From Streptomyces albiflavescens (GTDB lineage: Bacteria; Actinomycetota; Actinomycetes; Streptomycetales; Streptomycetaceae), in the NCBI RefSeq assembly GCF_014645835.1, contig NZ_BMMM01000029.1:31835-95834 (forward strand): 64,000 nt of DNA, in the 5' to 3' direction. Shown one piece after another: positions 23,690 to 32,597 of this stretch (positions are counted from its first letter, which is position 1; each line of letters starts with the position of its first letter). Position numbers and translations under genes: made by a program. Under the pieces are notes generated by a model that was given only the letters and a program-made list of their open reading frames with translations, did no database searches and was not told the origin of the DNA.

Positions 23690-25996
23690 TCAGCGGTCCG
23701 CCGGAGGGCGCAGCACGTGGCCGCAGCCCGCCCGGCGTGCCCGCGGCCGCAGCGGGGCCAGGCTCGCCCAGCGGGCGTGCCGGTCCGCATAGTGCGGGCT
23801 CAGCGGGTGCCCGGACTGGCCTGCGGGCAGCTCGGCGGTGACGAGGTCGTCCACCGTGGCCACGATCCGGCCGGCCGCGCCGAACCCCGGGACGGCGGTA
23901 CGGACGCTGTGCAGCATCCCGGCTTGCGAGCGCGGACGGATGCCGAGCAGGGCGTCCGACCACGGCACGAGAGCGGCGAGCGGATGCCTGAGACCGACCC
24001 GGTTCAAGTGGCCCCATTTCCGCGGGCGTTCACGCACCGCCGCCGCCACGCACTCGGCGATGAAGCCATCGACGTCGGTGGTCCCGGCAGGCAGCAGCGC
24101 ACAGTCCCGGGCGTCGAGGATCGCGATCAGGGGCCGGTCGAGATCGCGGAACGGGAAGCGGAACGCGGGTTCGTCCTCGCGGCAGACCGCGACATACGGG
24201 GCAAGGACGCGCCGGGCAAGGACATTGCGCAGCCGCACGAGGACACCGAAGGCGCGGGAGTCGGTCGCGGCGGTGCCGTCCCACTCCTTGAGCAGAGACC
24301 GGATGGGGTCGCCCGGTCGGAGCGCGGCGACCGCGAGGTCGCGGTAGTGCAGGTACAGATCAGCGGCGATGTCGTGCTGCAGCGCGTGCATGCCGGCCGC
24401 GTCGTGCCGCTCGGCCGCGCCGAGGACGTCGCGGATGCGGCCGGCGCGGTGGCCGGGGTCGAGGTCGAGGCCGATCCGGAACTCGTCCTCGGGCAGGGCG
24501 GCGTCATTGGCGGAGACGAGGATGCCGTCGGCGGGGTCCACGGCCCGGGGGCGTTCCGGTCCGGTGAGATGGCCGTCGGCGGGTTCGGTGCGCGGGGTGC
24601 CGGCCGGACGGCGGGGCAGCAGACCCGTCGCCAGGTGCGCCATCCGCTCCCGGTCGGCGACAAGGACGTTGAGGGCGACGCCGTGTGCGTCGTCGAGGAC
24701 CGCGACGGCTTCGTCGACGTCGTGGGCGTGGGCGAGGCGGTGGAATCGCAGGTCGGCGGCGCGGGGGTCGTGTCCCGTCCAGCGGACGGCGATCTTCTCG
24801 CCGCACAGCGGGGTCTGCGAGACCGGCATCGTGCCGTCGGTCGTGATCTGCACGGTGACCGGTTGGCGGCCACGGACGCGGATCTGTTCCGTCCTGGTGT
24901 GCAGGGAGTCCTGACCGGTGGGGATGAGGTCGAGCACATCCGCGGTGAGGTTGGTGACACCCCAGACGATCCGCCCGTTGGTGCCGGCGAGGGCGACCGG
25001 AAGGCCGGGGCTCGCAAGGCCGCGCAGCCGGGTGCCGGGCCAGGCGAGGTCGATCTCGTAGAGGACGTTGGGCACGCCGAACGCCAGATGCAGATCGCAG
25101 GCGAGCAACGGCTCGTCCCCCGTGGCGATCCAGCAGTTGGAGCCGGGCACGGCGCCGTCGAGGGCAACGAGGTCCAGGGACCGCTCCTCGCCGCGATGAC
25201 GCGCCAGGTCGGCGGGCAGGGACGTGGTTCCGCCGGGCAGGAAGAAGTCGGCGATGGGTTTGGGCAGCACGCGGCGCATGACCGACTCCGCCCTCTTGGC
25301 CTCCTCGTTCCACGACAGCGAGTGGGACAGCACAAGCGCGGTGAGCACGCTGTCCTCCACCTGCCACGGCTGCGGCTGGTAGGACAGGAACAGGCACTCG
25401 AACGGGGTCTCCTGCGCGAAGGCGGCGTTGACCCCGTCAGCGAACGCGGTCAGCAGGTCCCGCTCCGGCCCGGCGAGCTGCTCGGTCGCGGCGCGGGCCG
25501 CCGCGGCCAGCCCCAGGTGGCGGTACGCGGTGTCCAACGGCACGGCGGTGCGCCCCCACACCTCCGCGACCCGGCCGCTTCCGGTGCGGCGCACGAGGTC
25601 CAGCTGGAAGCCGCGGTCACGCCCCATCGTGTAGCCGAGCGCGCGGACCGCGTCGTGGTAGGTCTGCGCGGTGATCCGGGTGACGCCGTCGTCGCCGCAC
25701 TCGGCCCGCACCGGTGCGGTCAGCGTGGGCACCTCGATGTCCCCGGGGCAGCGTGGCGCCGAGTCCTTGAGGGCCCGCAGCATCCGTCGCTCAACTGCGA
25801 CCCGGCCACAGTTGCGATGCACATAGCCGGCGATCCCGGCCGCGCCCGCGGCGAGCACGGCCGCCGACACCCACGGCCACGCGAGCGCGGCACCCGCGAG
25901 CAGTACGGTGGCCGCGCCCGCGGCGCCCACCGTCCGAACCGTGGGCAGCTGCCACAGGCGGCGCAGGCGCGGACGGTGCGCCGGGCACGTCGTCAC
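23690..25996 (-). CDS. Membrane-anchored penicillin-acylase-like Ntn hydrolase
   Basis: A 768-residue member of the penicillin acylase / PvdQ family, which hydrolyses amide-linked acyl chains. A basic N-terminus precedes a hydrophobic stretch at residues 21-60, long enough for one or two membrane helices. The catalytic serine should be Ser286 in LDGAVPGSNCWIATG, which becomes the N-terminal nucleophile after self-cleavage at Gly-Ser. ACDLHLAFGVPNVLYEIDL and GTNGRIVWGVTNLTAD follow, as in the family. The GTG start overlaps the NRPS stop as GTGA. Given the fatty-acyl ligase that begins the line, it probably removes the N-acyl mask. One helix would place the catalytic domain outside, two would place it inside. 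Confidence 0.85.
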   Translation of the reverse strand: MTTCPAHRPRLRRLWQLPTVRTVGAAGAATVLLAGAALAWPWVSAAVLAAGAAGIAGYVHRNCGRVAVERRMLRALKDSAPRCPGDIEVPTLTAPVRAECGDDGVTRITAQTYHDAVRALGYTMGRDRGFQLDLVRRTGSGRVAEVWGRTAVPLDTAYRHLGLAAAARAATEQLAGPERDLLTAFADGVNAAFAQETPFECLFLSYQPQPWQVEDSVLTALVLSHSLSWNEEAKRAESVMRRVLPKPIADFFLPGGTTSLPADLARHRGEERSLDLVALDGAVPGSNCWIATGDEPLLACDLHLAFGVPNVLYEIDLAWPGTRLRGLASPGLPVALAGTNGRIVWGVTNLTADVLDLIPTGQDSLHTRTEQIRVRGRQPVTVQITTDGTMPVSQTPLCGEKIAVRWTGHDPRAADLRFHRLAHAHDVDEAVAVLDDAHGVALNVLVADRERMAHLATGLLPRRPAGTPRTEPADGHLTGPERPRAVDPADGILVSANDAALPEDEFRIGLDLDPGHRAGRIRDVLGAAERHDAAGMHALQHDIAADLYLHYRDLAVAALRPGDPIRSLLKEWDGTAATDSRAFGVLVRLRNVLARRVLAPYVAVCREDEPAFRFPFRDLDRPLIAILDARDCALLPAGTTDVDGFIAECVAAAVRERPRKWGHLNRVGLRHPLAALVPWSDALLGIRPRSQAGMLHSVRTAVPGFGAAGRIVATVDDLVTAELPAGQSGHPLSPHYADRHARWASLAPLRPRARRAGCGHVLRPPADR

Positions 25997-28900
25997 GAGG
26001 TCTCCAGGAGAGCTTCGGCGGTGGTCCGCACGGCGGTCGTGATCGCGGTGAGCAGCTCGGTGGCCAGCTCCTTCGACGTGGTCGCGGGCTTGTGGCGCAG
26101 CTCGAACAGCAGCTCGCCGCCGGTCGGCGCGACACCGAGGACGAAGTCGCAGGCGGTGGCCACGACTTGAGCACCGAGCACGTCGTGTTCGGACCGGTAC
26201 GGCGCGAACACGAGACCGTCGTCGGCGGTCACGGTGGCGGTCTCCTCCTGCGCGACGAGCATCGCCTCGAACACGGGGCCCGCGTCCGGGTGCCGGTCAC
26301 CGATCTCGGCGAGCACGTCCTCGAAGGGCAACTCCTGGTTCTCGATTGCGGCGACGCAGACCTCGCGGGCCTGCCGGCTGATCGCGACCGGGTCGGTGTC
26401 GCCCAGGCGCATGCGCAACACGACCGTGTTGGCGACGAGCCCCACCACCTCGTCCAAGCCCGGCTCGACGCGGTTGGCGAGCATGGTGGCGATGCGGATG
26501 TCGTCCTGGCCGCTCCACGCCCGCAGTGTCGCCGCGTACGCGCCGAGCACGAGCATGAAGTCGGTCATGCCGCGCTTGCGTGCCGCGGCGCGGACCGTGC
26601 GCAGGGCGTCGGCCGGGAGCGTTGCCCTGGTCGTCGCCGACCGCAGGCGCTGCGCGAACGACGCCGTGCCCAGCTCGGCGAAGCGGCTGCCAGGGGTGTC
26701 GGCGAGCGCGGACCACGGCGGGGTGAGCTGCTGGAGCCAGTACTCCCGCTGCCGCGCCGCCTCGCCGGTGGTGAGCCATGCGGCCCGGTCCTCGACGAGC
26801 CAGCCGCTGCCGCGCGGGAGCGGCCGGGGCGCGGGCGCGCCGTCGGCGGCGATCTCGCGGTAGATCCGGGCGGCGTCCGACAGCAGCAGCGTCAACGACC
26901 AGCCGTCGCACACGATGTGGTGGATATTGAGGAAGATCACGTGCTGGTCGGCGGCGAGCCGATACACGACGACGCGCATGAGCGGCGCCCGGTCGAGCGG
27001 CAGCGCCTCCCGCGCGGCGGCGGCCATGAGCTTCTCGCACCGACGGGCCGGGTCCTCGTGGTCCGTGAGGTCCTCGACGTCGACAACGACCTCGACATGC
27101 GGTTCGACCACCTGGACGGGTTCGTCGCCGGTGGCCTCGAACCGGGTACGCAGCGCCTCGTGCCGGGTCGCCAGCTCAGCGAAAGTCCGTTCCAAAAGGG
27201 TGATGTCGAGCGGGCCGTCGGCGCGCAGTGCGCCCGCCATGCCGAACAACCCGATGCCGGGCAGCCGGCCGGCGATCTCCCACATCTGGCGTTGTGCGCG
27301 CGAGAGCGGGTAGCGGGCCACCGTCCCGAGCGCGGCCGGCGCCGCAGTCGGCGCCGGCGCGGCGGCGCCGGCCAGCGCGTTCGCCAGACCCGCGATCGTG
27401 GGCTGTGACATGAAGGTGCGCATCGACAGGGTGCCGTGGCGGGCCCGGAGTCGGCTGACCACCTGCATGGCGGTGAGCGAGTCGCCGCCCGCATCAAAGA
27501 ACGGTGTTGCCGCGTCGATGTCCGTGGTGCCCAGGACCTCGGTCCAGACCTCGCGGATGCTCTCCTCCACCATCCCGCCGGCCGGCCCCGCCGCAGGCGC
27601 CGGGACCAGAGCCGGCGCCTGAGCGGCCGGTCGCACGGGGGGCGCGACGGCCACCACCGGGGCCGCGCCGACCGTGTCGGTGGACCCGTCGGAGGCCAGC
27701 AGCCGGGCCAGGTCGGCCATGCCGGGCAGGGGGGTGTCCCGGAAGGACCGCTCAGCGTCCTCGATGATCGCGGCGAGTGCCCTGCGGTGCACCTCCGCCG
27801 CCAGGGCCATCGTGCTCTGTGGCAGCGCCGCGGCGTCGTACTCCATCAGCAGCCGCAGCTCGTGGGTGCGCACGTCGACGGTGAAGGCGGAGCTGTAGGC
27901 GTAGTGGGTGGACTCCAACTCCTGCGCGTCCAGCAGCTCCAGGCCGCCGGCACCGACCATCCGGCGGGTGTTGTGGTAGTCCGTGAAGTTGAAGCTGGAG
28001 TCGAACAGCGGTGCCGCGCCGTACCCGGCTTGGATCGCCGCGTTCGGGTACCAGCGGTGCCGCATCATCTCCTGTTCCTCTTCGTGCACGCGCACCGCCA
28101 GGTCCGCCCACGACCGCTCCCCCAGCACCACTCGCAGGGGCAGCTGGTTGAGGAAGAGCCCGAGCACGCGGTCGGCGTCGGAGTCCTCCGGACGGCACGC
28201 GAACACCATGCTGGTGGCCACGTCGTCGGAACCGGTCAGCCAGGACACCACCCGCAGGTGCGCGGCGCACAGCAGCGCCTTCACCGGCACGCCCAGCCGG
28301 CCGGCGACGGCCCGCAGGCCATCCAGCCGACCCGTGAGGTCCACGTGGAACTGCCGCATCACGGGCTCGCCCGACCGCTGAGGTGCGATCAGCCAAGCCG
28401 GGCCCGCGGTGCGCTCACCCCAGAACTTCCGCTGCTCCTCGTCGGCGAGCGCCGCCTGCTCCAGCGCCACATAGTCGCCGAAGGTGGTGCGCGGGCTTGG
28501 CTGCGGCGCCGCCGTGCCCGTGTCGAGCAGCTCGCGATACCGGGCGTGCAGGTCCTCGAAGAAGAGGTTCACCGACCAGCCGTCGAGGATGGCGTGGTGG
28601 TGGGTGAAGATCAGCTGGTAGTCGGTCGCGGAGGTGGCGAGCGTCACGAGCCGGAACGGGCCCGGCCGGGACAGGTCGAAGTCCTCGGCGATCTCGCTCG
28701 CCACGACCTGTCGGACACGTTCCTCCTGGGCCTCGGCGTCGAGACCGGTCAGATCCTCGAACGTGACCGGCACGGCGACACCGGTGTGCACCCGCTGCAC
28801 CGGGCCGAGCTCGTTGGCGAGGTCGAAGCTGGTGCGCAGCACCGGGTGGGCGTCGGTGACGGCTTGAGCGGCCGCGCGGAACGCGACCGGGTCCAGCACG

Positions 28901-31900
28901 CCGCGCACCCGGTAGCTGAGCATGATGTGGTAGACGCGGGCGTCGGGCGCCATCTCCTGGTGGTACATCATCCCGGACTGCAGGGCGGTCATCGGGTAGG
29001 CGTCGACGACATCCGGCGGGAAGACGACGCCCGCCGGCAGCCCCGCGAACGGCTCGCGGACGGCCCGGTCGGCGCCGGCCTCGGTCGCCCGCGGCGCGAG
29101 AGCGGCGGCCGTTGGCGCGGCGTACACGTCCCGCACGGTCAGGCCCAGGCCCCGGTCCTTGGCAAGACTCACCAGGCGGATCGCGCGCATGGAGTCCCCG
29201 CCGGCGTCGAAGAAGTCGGTGCCGATGTCCGCGGTGGGGTCTGCGAGCACCTCACGGAACACCTCGAGGAGCAGGGCGTCGCGCCCGCCGGACGGTACGG
29301 CACCTCGCCCGGCCGGCGCCGTCTCGGCTGCCGCGCCCTGGGCCACGGCGGCGACCACGGCCGCGCGATCGAGCTTTCCGTTGTTGGTCAGCGGCAGGTC
29401 GTCGACCAGCACGACGGTGCGCGGCACCATGTAGCGGGGCAGCATCGAACGCACCGCCGCCAGCAGCTCCGTCGGTTCGGGCGTGGCATCGGCCTCAGGG
29501 ACGACGACGGCCACGAGGTGCGCGCCGCTGCTGTCCGTCGTGACCGCCGCACCGGCTGCGGCGACCCCTGGCCGCGCAGAGAGCGCCCCCTCGATCTCGG
29601 CGAGCTCCACGCGGAAGCCGTTGACCTGCACCTGCTGGTCGCGACGGCCGAGGTAGGCCAGGGTGGTGCCATTGCGCCGGGCGAGGTCGCCGGAGCGGTA
29701 CATGCGGGCGCCCGGCACCTCGCTGAAGGGGTCCGGCAGGAATCGCAGTGCGGTCTCCCGCGGCCGGCCGAGGTAGCCGTCGCTGACCTGCGGGCCGCCC
29801 ACGTAGATCTCGCCGACGCAACGGTCGGCGACCGGGGTGCCGTCGTCGTGCAGCACGTGCAGCGCGGTACCGGGCAGCGGCGTGCCGATGTCGGACTCCG
29901 CGGTACGGGTGTCCTCGGGCCGTAGCCGGCGCCACGAGGCGTGCACCGTCGTCTCGGTGATCCCGTACATGTTGACGAGCTGGGTCTGGTGACCGATCTC
30001 CTCGTACCAGCGCTCAACCAGCCGCCGGTCCAGGGCCTCGCCCGCGAACAGCACGTACCGTATGTGCTCGGTGGCGTCGGGCCGTGCGGCGAGTGCGGGC
30101 AGCATCACGGTCAGCGCGGACGGGGTCTGGCTGAGCACGGTCACCTGCTCGCGGGCGCACAGCTCGGCGAACTCCTCCGGCTCCCACGTGGTCAGCCGCG
30201 GCACCACGACCAGCCGGCCGCCGTGCACCAGAGAGCCGAACATCTCATACATCGACACGTCGAACGAGCAGGCGTGGAAGAGGGTCCACACGTCGTCGGG
30301 GCCAAGGCCGTAGCCGTCGGCGGTCGCGTCGAGCAGGCTCAACACATTGTGATGGGTGACCCGTACGCCCTTGGGCCGGCCGGTGGAACCGGACGTGTAG
30401 ATCACATAGGCGGCGGCGTGCGCGGGCACGTGGGCGAGCGGTGCCTTCTCCGGGGCGTGCACGAGGTCGGCGAGGCCGGCCCGCTCCCCCGGCACCGTGT
30501 CGTCCTCGGTGATGGTGAGCCGGGCGCCCGAGTCGGTGAGGATGTCGCTCACGCGTGCCGTCGGCCAGGACTCGTGCAGTACCAGGCACGCCCCGCCCGA
30601 GGCCATCACCCCGATGATGGCGACGACGAGGTCGAGGCCGCGGGGCAGGGAGATGGCCACGACGTCCCCGGCCCCGATCCCGCGAGCGCGCAGGGCCCCC
30701 GCGGTCGCCTCGATCCGCGCCCACAGGTCCGCGTAGGACAAGACGCCCTCGGGCGCGGTGACAGCGACCGCGTCCGCGCGGGTGCGGGCCATCGCCGTCA
30801 AGCGGCCGGTCAGCGACTCGTCGGCGTGCGGCACCCGGTCGGGCGCGGCGACTGCGCCGGGGGCAGCCACCCCGAACGGTCCGGCGGCGAGCGCCGTGAC
30901 CGGGGCGGCCGGGTCGGCGCCGGCCGCCGTCAGCACGGCCAGGACGGTGTCGCCGATGGCCTCGACGTCCGCGCCGGTCACCGCCCTGCGGTCCGCCTCG
31001 ACGTACAGGGCGAGCGTGTCGCCCTCGTCGCGGACCAGGAAGTTCAGGTCGTACTTCGCGCCGACCTGCGCCACCTCGACGTGCTCGATCGCCAGCCCCG
31101 GAAAGTCGGGCGCGGGCAGGGTGGCCCCGAGGTCGGTGACGATGACGTTGAACGCCGCGCGGGAGGCCGCGACGTCCTCGGGCACGGGCGCGTGGCGGAC
31201 AGCGCCGAGGACCGCCGAACGGGTCCGGCGTACCAGCTCGGTGAAGGGGGCGGGGCCGGCGTCGAGCCGGACCGGCACCATGTCGAGCAGCAGGCCGACG
31301 ACCCGTTCCAGGCCGGTGCGGTCGCGGCGGGAGACCGGCATGCCGACCACCGGGTCCTGGCGCCCGGTGTAGCGGGACAGCGCGACCGCGACAGCGGTGG
31401 AGACCACGGTGAAGACGCTCGCGCGAGTCTGCTCGGCGATCCGCCGCACGGCGGCGGTGGAGGCGGCGGGCACGACCACGCGGTGGGCGTGGCCACGCCC
31501 ACCGTCGGCGCCGTCGAGCGGCGGGGGCAGCGGGAGCGCGCCCAGCGACGCGTCGTCGAACCGCTCCTGCCAGTACCGGCGGGCGGCGGCGAGATCGGCG
31601 TGAGCGACCCGGTCGGCCTCCCAGCGGGCGTAGTCGACCACGGGCACGGCGTCGCCGAGGGGCGGCGGCTGCTGCCCTGCGACTCGGCTGCCGTAGCAGC
31701 GCGCCAGGTCCTCCAGGAGCGGGCCGAACGACGAGCCGTCGGCGATCACGTGGTGCAGCACGAAGAAGAAGACGTGGTCCTGGGGCGCGAGCCGGAACAG
31801 GCGCATCAGCACCGGTGGGGCCGTGTCCAGGGCCAGCGGCAGGTCGGTGAGGCGCGCGCACTCGGCCAGGCACGCGTCCAGGTCGGCCGCGTCGGCCTCC

Positions 31901-32334
31901 ATCAGCGGGGGCTCCACCGACGGCAGGATCCGCTGCCGCGGCTCGCCGTCGGTCACCGGGAAGACGGTGCGCAGCGACGGGTGCCGCTCGTGCAGGTCCC
32001 GCAGCGCCGTGCCGAACGCGTCCCGGTCGAGCGGGCCGCGCAGGCGCAGTGCCCCGCACAGGTTGTAGGTGCCGTCTTCGGCGAAGTACGAGGTGGCCCA
32101 CAGCGAGCGCTGTGCGGCGGTCAGCGGCCCGGTGTCCCCTCCGGGCGCCGGCGGCCAGGTCAGGCCGTCGCGCCGGCCGACCAGGCCGACGAGGTCCGTT
32201 CGGTGCCGCTTCATCTCCGCCAGCAGCTCGGACGGCACCTCTTCGCCCTGGCTGCGGTAACGGAGCCGTCCGTCGGAGAGGGTCAGGGCCACGCCGAGAT
32301 CGTCCAGGCGACGCAGCACCTCCAGCGCGCTCAC
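25993..32334 (-). CDS. NRPS: docking-C-A-T-C-T-C
   Basis: A 2113-residue NRPS. Residues 1-55 form a TubC-type docking domain (LRRLDDLGVALTLSDGRLRY). C1 (~65-500) has HHVIADG. A (~515-1010) has YVIYTSGSTGRPKG. T1 has FFDAGGDSMRAIRL. C2 has HHHAILDG. T2 has FFDAGGDSLTAMQVV and has no adenylation domain of its own. C3, with HHIVCDGWS, ends the protein. By-eye A pocket: D-V-Y-S-L-A-M-V-H. The M-V-H part recalls threonine-type pockets, but the whole does not match a code I know. T2 must be loaded in trans, and C3 must meet a carrier on another protein. The GTG start overlaps the free PCP stop. No epimerase domain is present. Confidence 0.93.
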   Translation of the reverse strand: MSALEVLRRLDDLGVALTLSDGRLRYRSQGEEVPSELLAEMKRHRTDLVGLVGRRDGLTWPPAPGGDTGPLTAAQRSLWATSYFAEDGTYNLCGALRLRGPLDRDAFGTALRDLHERHPSLRTVFPVTDGEPRQRILPSVEPPLMEADAADLDACLAECARLTDLPLALDTAPPVLMRLFRLAPQDHVFFFVLHHVIADGSSFGPLLEDLARCYGSRVAGQQPPPLGDAVPVVDYARWEADRVAHADLAAARRYWQERFDDASLGALPLPPPLDGADGGRGHAHRVVVPAASTAAVRRIAEQTRASVFTVVSTAVAVALSRYTGRQDPVVGMPVSRRDRTGLERVVGLLLDMVPVRLDAGPAPFTELVRRTRSAVLGAVRHAPVPEDVAASRAAFNVIVTDLGATLPAPDFPGLAIEHVEVAQVGAKYDLNFLVRDEGDTLALYVEADRRAVTGADVEAIGDTVLAVLTAAGADPAAPVTALAAGPFGVAAPGAVAAPDRVPHADESLTGRLTAMARTRADAVAVTAPEGVLSYADLWARIEATAGALRARGIGAGDVVAISLPRGLDLVVAIIGVMASGGACLVLHESWPTARVSDILTDSGARLTITEDDTVPGERAGLADLVHAPEKAPLAHVPAHAAAYVIYTSGSTGRPKGVRVTHHNVLSLLDATADGYGLGPDDVWTLFHACSFDVSMYEMFGSLVHGGRLVVVPRLTTWEPEEFAELCAREQVTVLSQTPSALTVMLPALAARPDATEHIRYVLFAGEALDRRLVERWYEEIGHQTQLVNMYGITETTVHASWRRLRPEDTRTAESDIGTPLPGTALHVLHDDGTPVADRCVGEIYVGGPQVSDGYLGRPRETALRFLPDPFSEVPGARMYRSGDLARRNGTTLAYLGRRDQQVQVNGFRVELAEIEGALSARPGVAAAGAAVTTDSSGAHLVAVVVPEADATPEPTELLAAVRSMLPRYMVPRTVVLVDDLPLTNNGKLDRAAVVAAVAQGAAAETAPAGRGAVPSGGRDALLLEVFREVLADPTADIGTDFFDAGGDSMRAIRLVSLAKDRGLGLTVRDVYAAPTAAALAPRATEAGADRAVREPFAGLPAGVVFPPDVVDAYPMTALQSGMMYHQEMAPDARVYHIMLSYRVRGVLDPVAFRAAAQAVTDAHPVLRTSFDLANELGPVQRVHTGVAVPVTFEDLTGLDAEAQEERVRQVVASEIAEDFDLSRPGPFRLVTLATSATDYQLIFTHHHAILDGWSVNLFFEDLHARYRELLDTGTAAPQPSPRTTFGDYVALEQAALADEEQRKFWGERTAGPAWLIAPQRSGEPVMRQFHVDLTGRLDGLRAVAGRLGVPVKALLCAAHLRVVSWLTGSDDVATSMVFACRPEDSDADRVLGLFLNQLPLRVVLGERSWADLAVRVHEEEQEMMRHRWYPNAAIQAGYGAAPLFDSSFNFTDYHNTRRMVGAGGLELLDAQELESTHYAYSSAFTVDVRTHELRLLMEYDAAALPQSTMALAAEVHRRALAAIIEDAERSFRDTPLPGMADLARLLASDGSTDTVGAAPVVAVAPPVRPAAQAPALVPAPAAGPAGGMVEESIREVWTEVLGTTDIDAATPFFDAGGDSLTAMQVVSRLRARHGTLSMRTFMSQPTIAGLANALAGAAAPAPTAAPAALGTVARYPLSRAQRQMWEIAGRLPGIGLFGMAGALRADGPLDITLLERTFAELATRHEALRTRFEATGDEPVQVVEPHVEVVVDVEDLTDHEDPARRCEKLMAAAAREALPLDRAPLMRVVVYRLAADQHVIFLNIHHIVCDGWSLTLLLSDAARIYREIAADGAPAPRPLPRGSGWLVEDRAAWLTTGEAARQREYWLQQLTPPWSALADTPGSRFAELGTASFAQRLRSATTRATLPADALRTVRAAARKRGMTDFMLVLGAYAATLRAWSGQDDIRIATMLANRVEPGLDEVVGLVANTVVLRMRLGDTDPVAISRQAREVCVAAIENQELPFEDVLAEIGDRHPDAGPVFEAMLVAQEETATVTADDGLVFAPYRSEHDVLGAQVVATACDFVLGVAPTGGELLFELRHKPATTSKELATELLTAITTAVRTTAEALLETS

Positions 32335-32597
32335 AGCTCTCCCTCGAACACCAGCTCGGCGGGGCCCTCGGCCCGCAGGCGGTCCAGCTCTTCGGCGACC
32401 TCCTCGACCGTGCCCAACTCGAAGAAGTCCTCCAGCGCCAGCTCGACGCCGGTCACCTCGGTGAGCCGGTAGAGCACCTGCACGGCCAGCATCGAGTGGC
32501 CGCCCAGCTCGAAGAAGTCCCGGTCGACGGCCACCGTGTCCAGCTCCAGCAACTCGCGCCAGACCTCGGCGACTTGATCCTGTGTCGACACCTTCAT
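32331..32597 (-). CDS. Free-standing peptidyl carrier protein
   Basis: An 88-residue carrier protein with FFELGGHSMLAVQVLYRL, the Ser being the phosphopantetheine site, and a four-helix length. Its ATG overlaps the stop of the upstream A-T-C gene as ATGA, and its stop overlaps the next NRPS start as GTGA, so it is locked between two NRPS proteins. It likely receives an amino acid from a separate A domain and supplies the missing carrier step between the A-T-C and C-A-T-C-T-C proteins. Confidence 0.92.
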   Translation of the reverse strand: MKVSTQDQVAEVWRELLELDTVAVDRDFFELGGHSMLAVQVLYRLTEVTGVELALEDFFELGTVEEVAEELDRLRAEGPAELVFEGEL

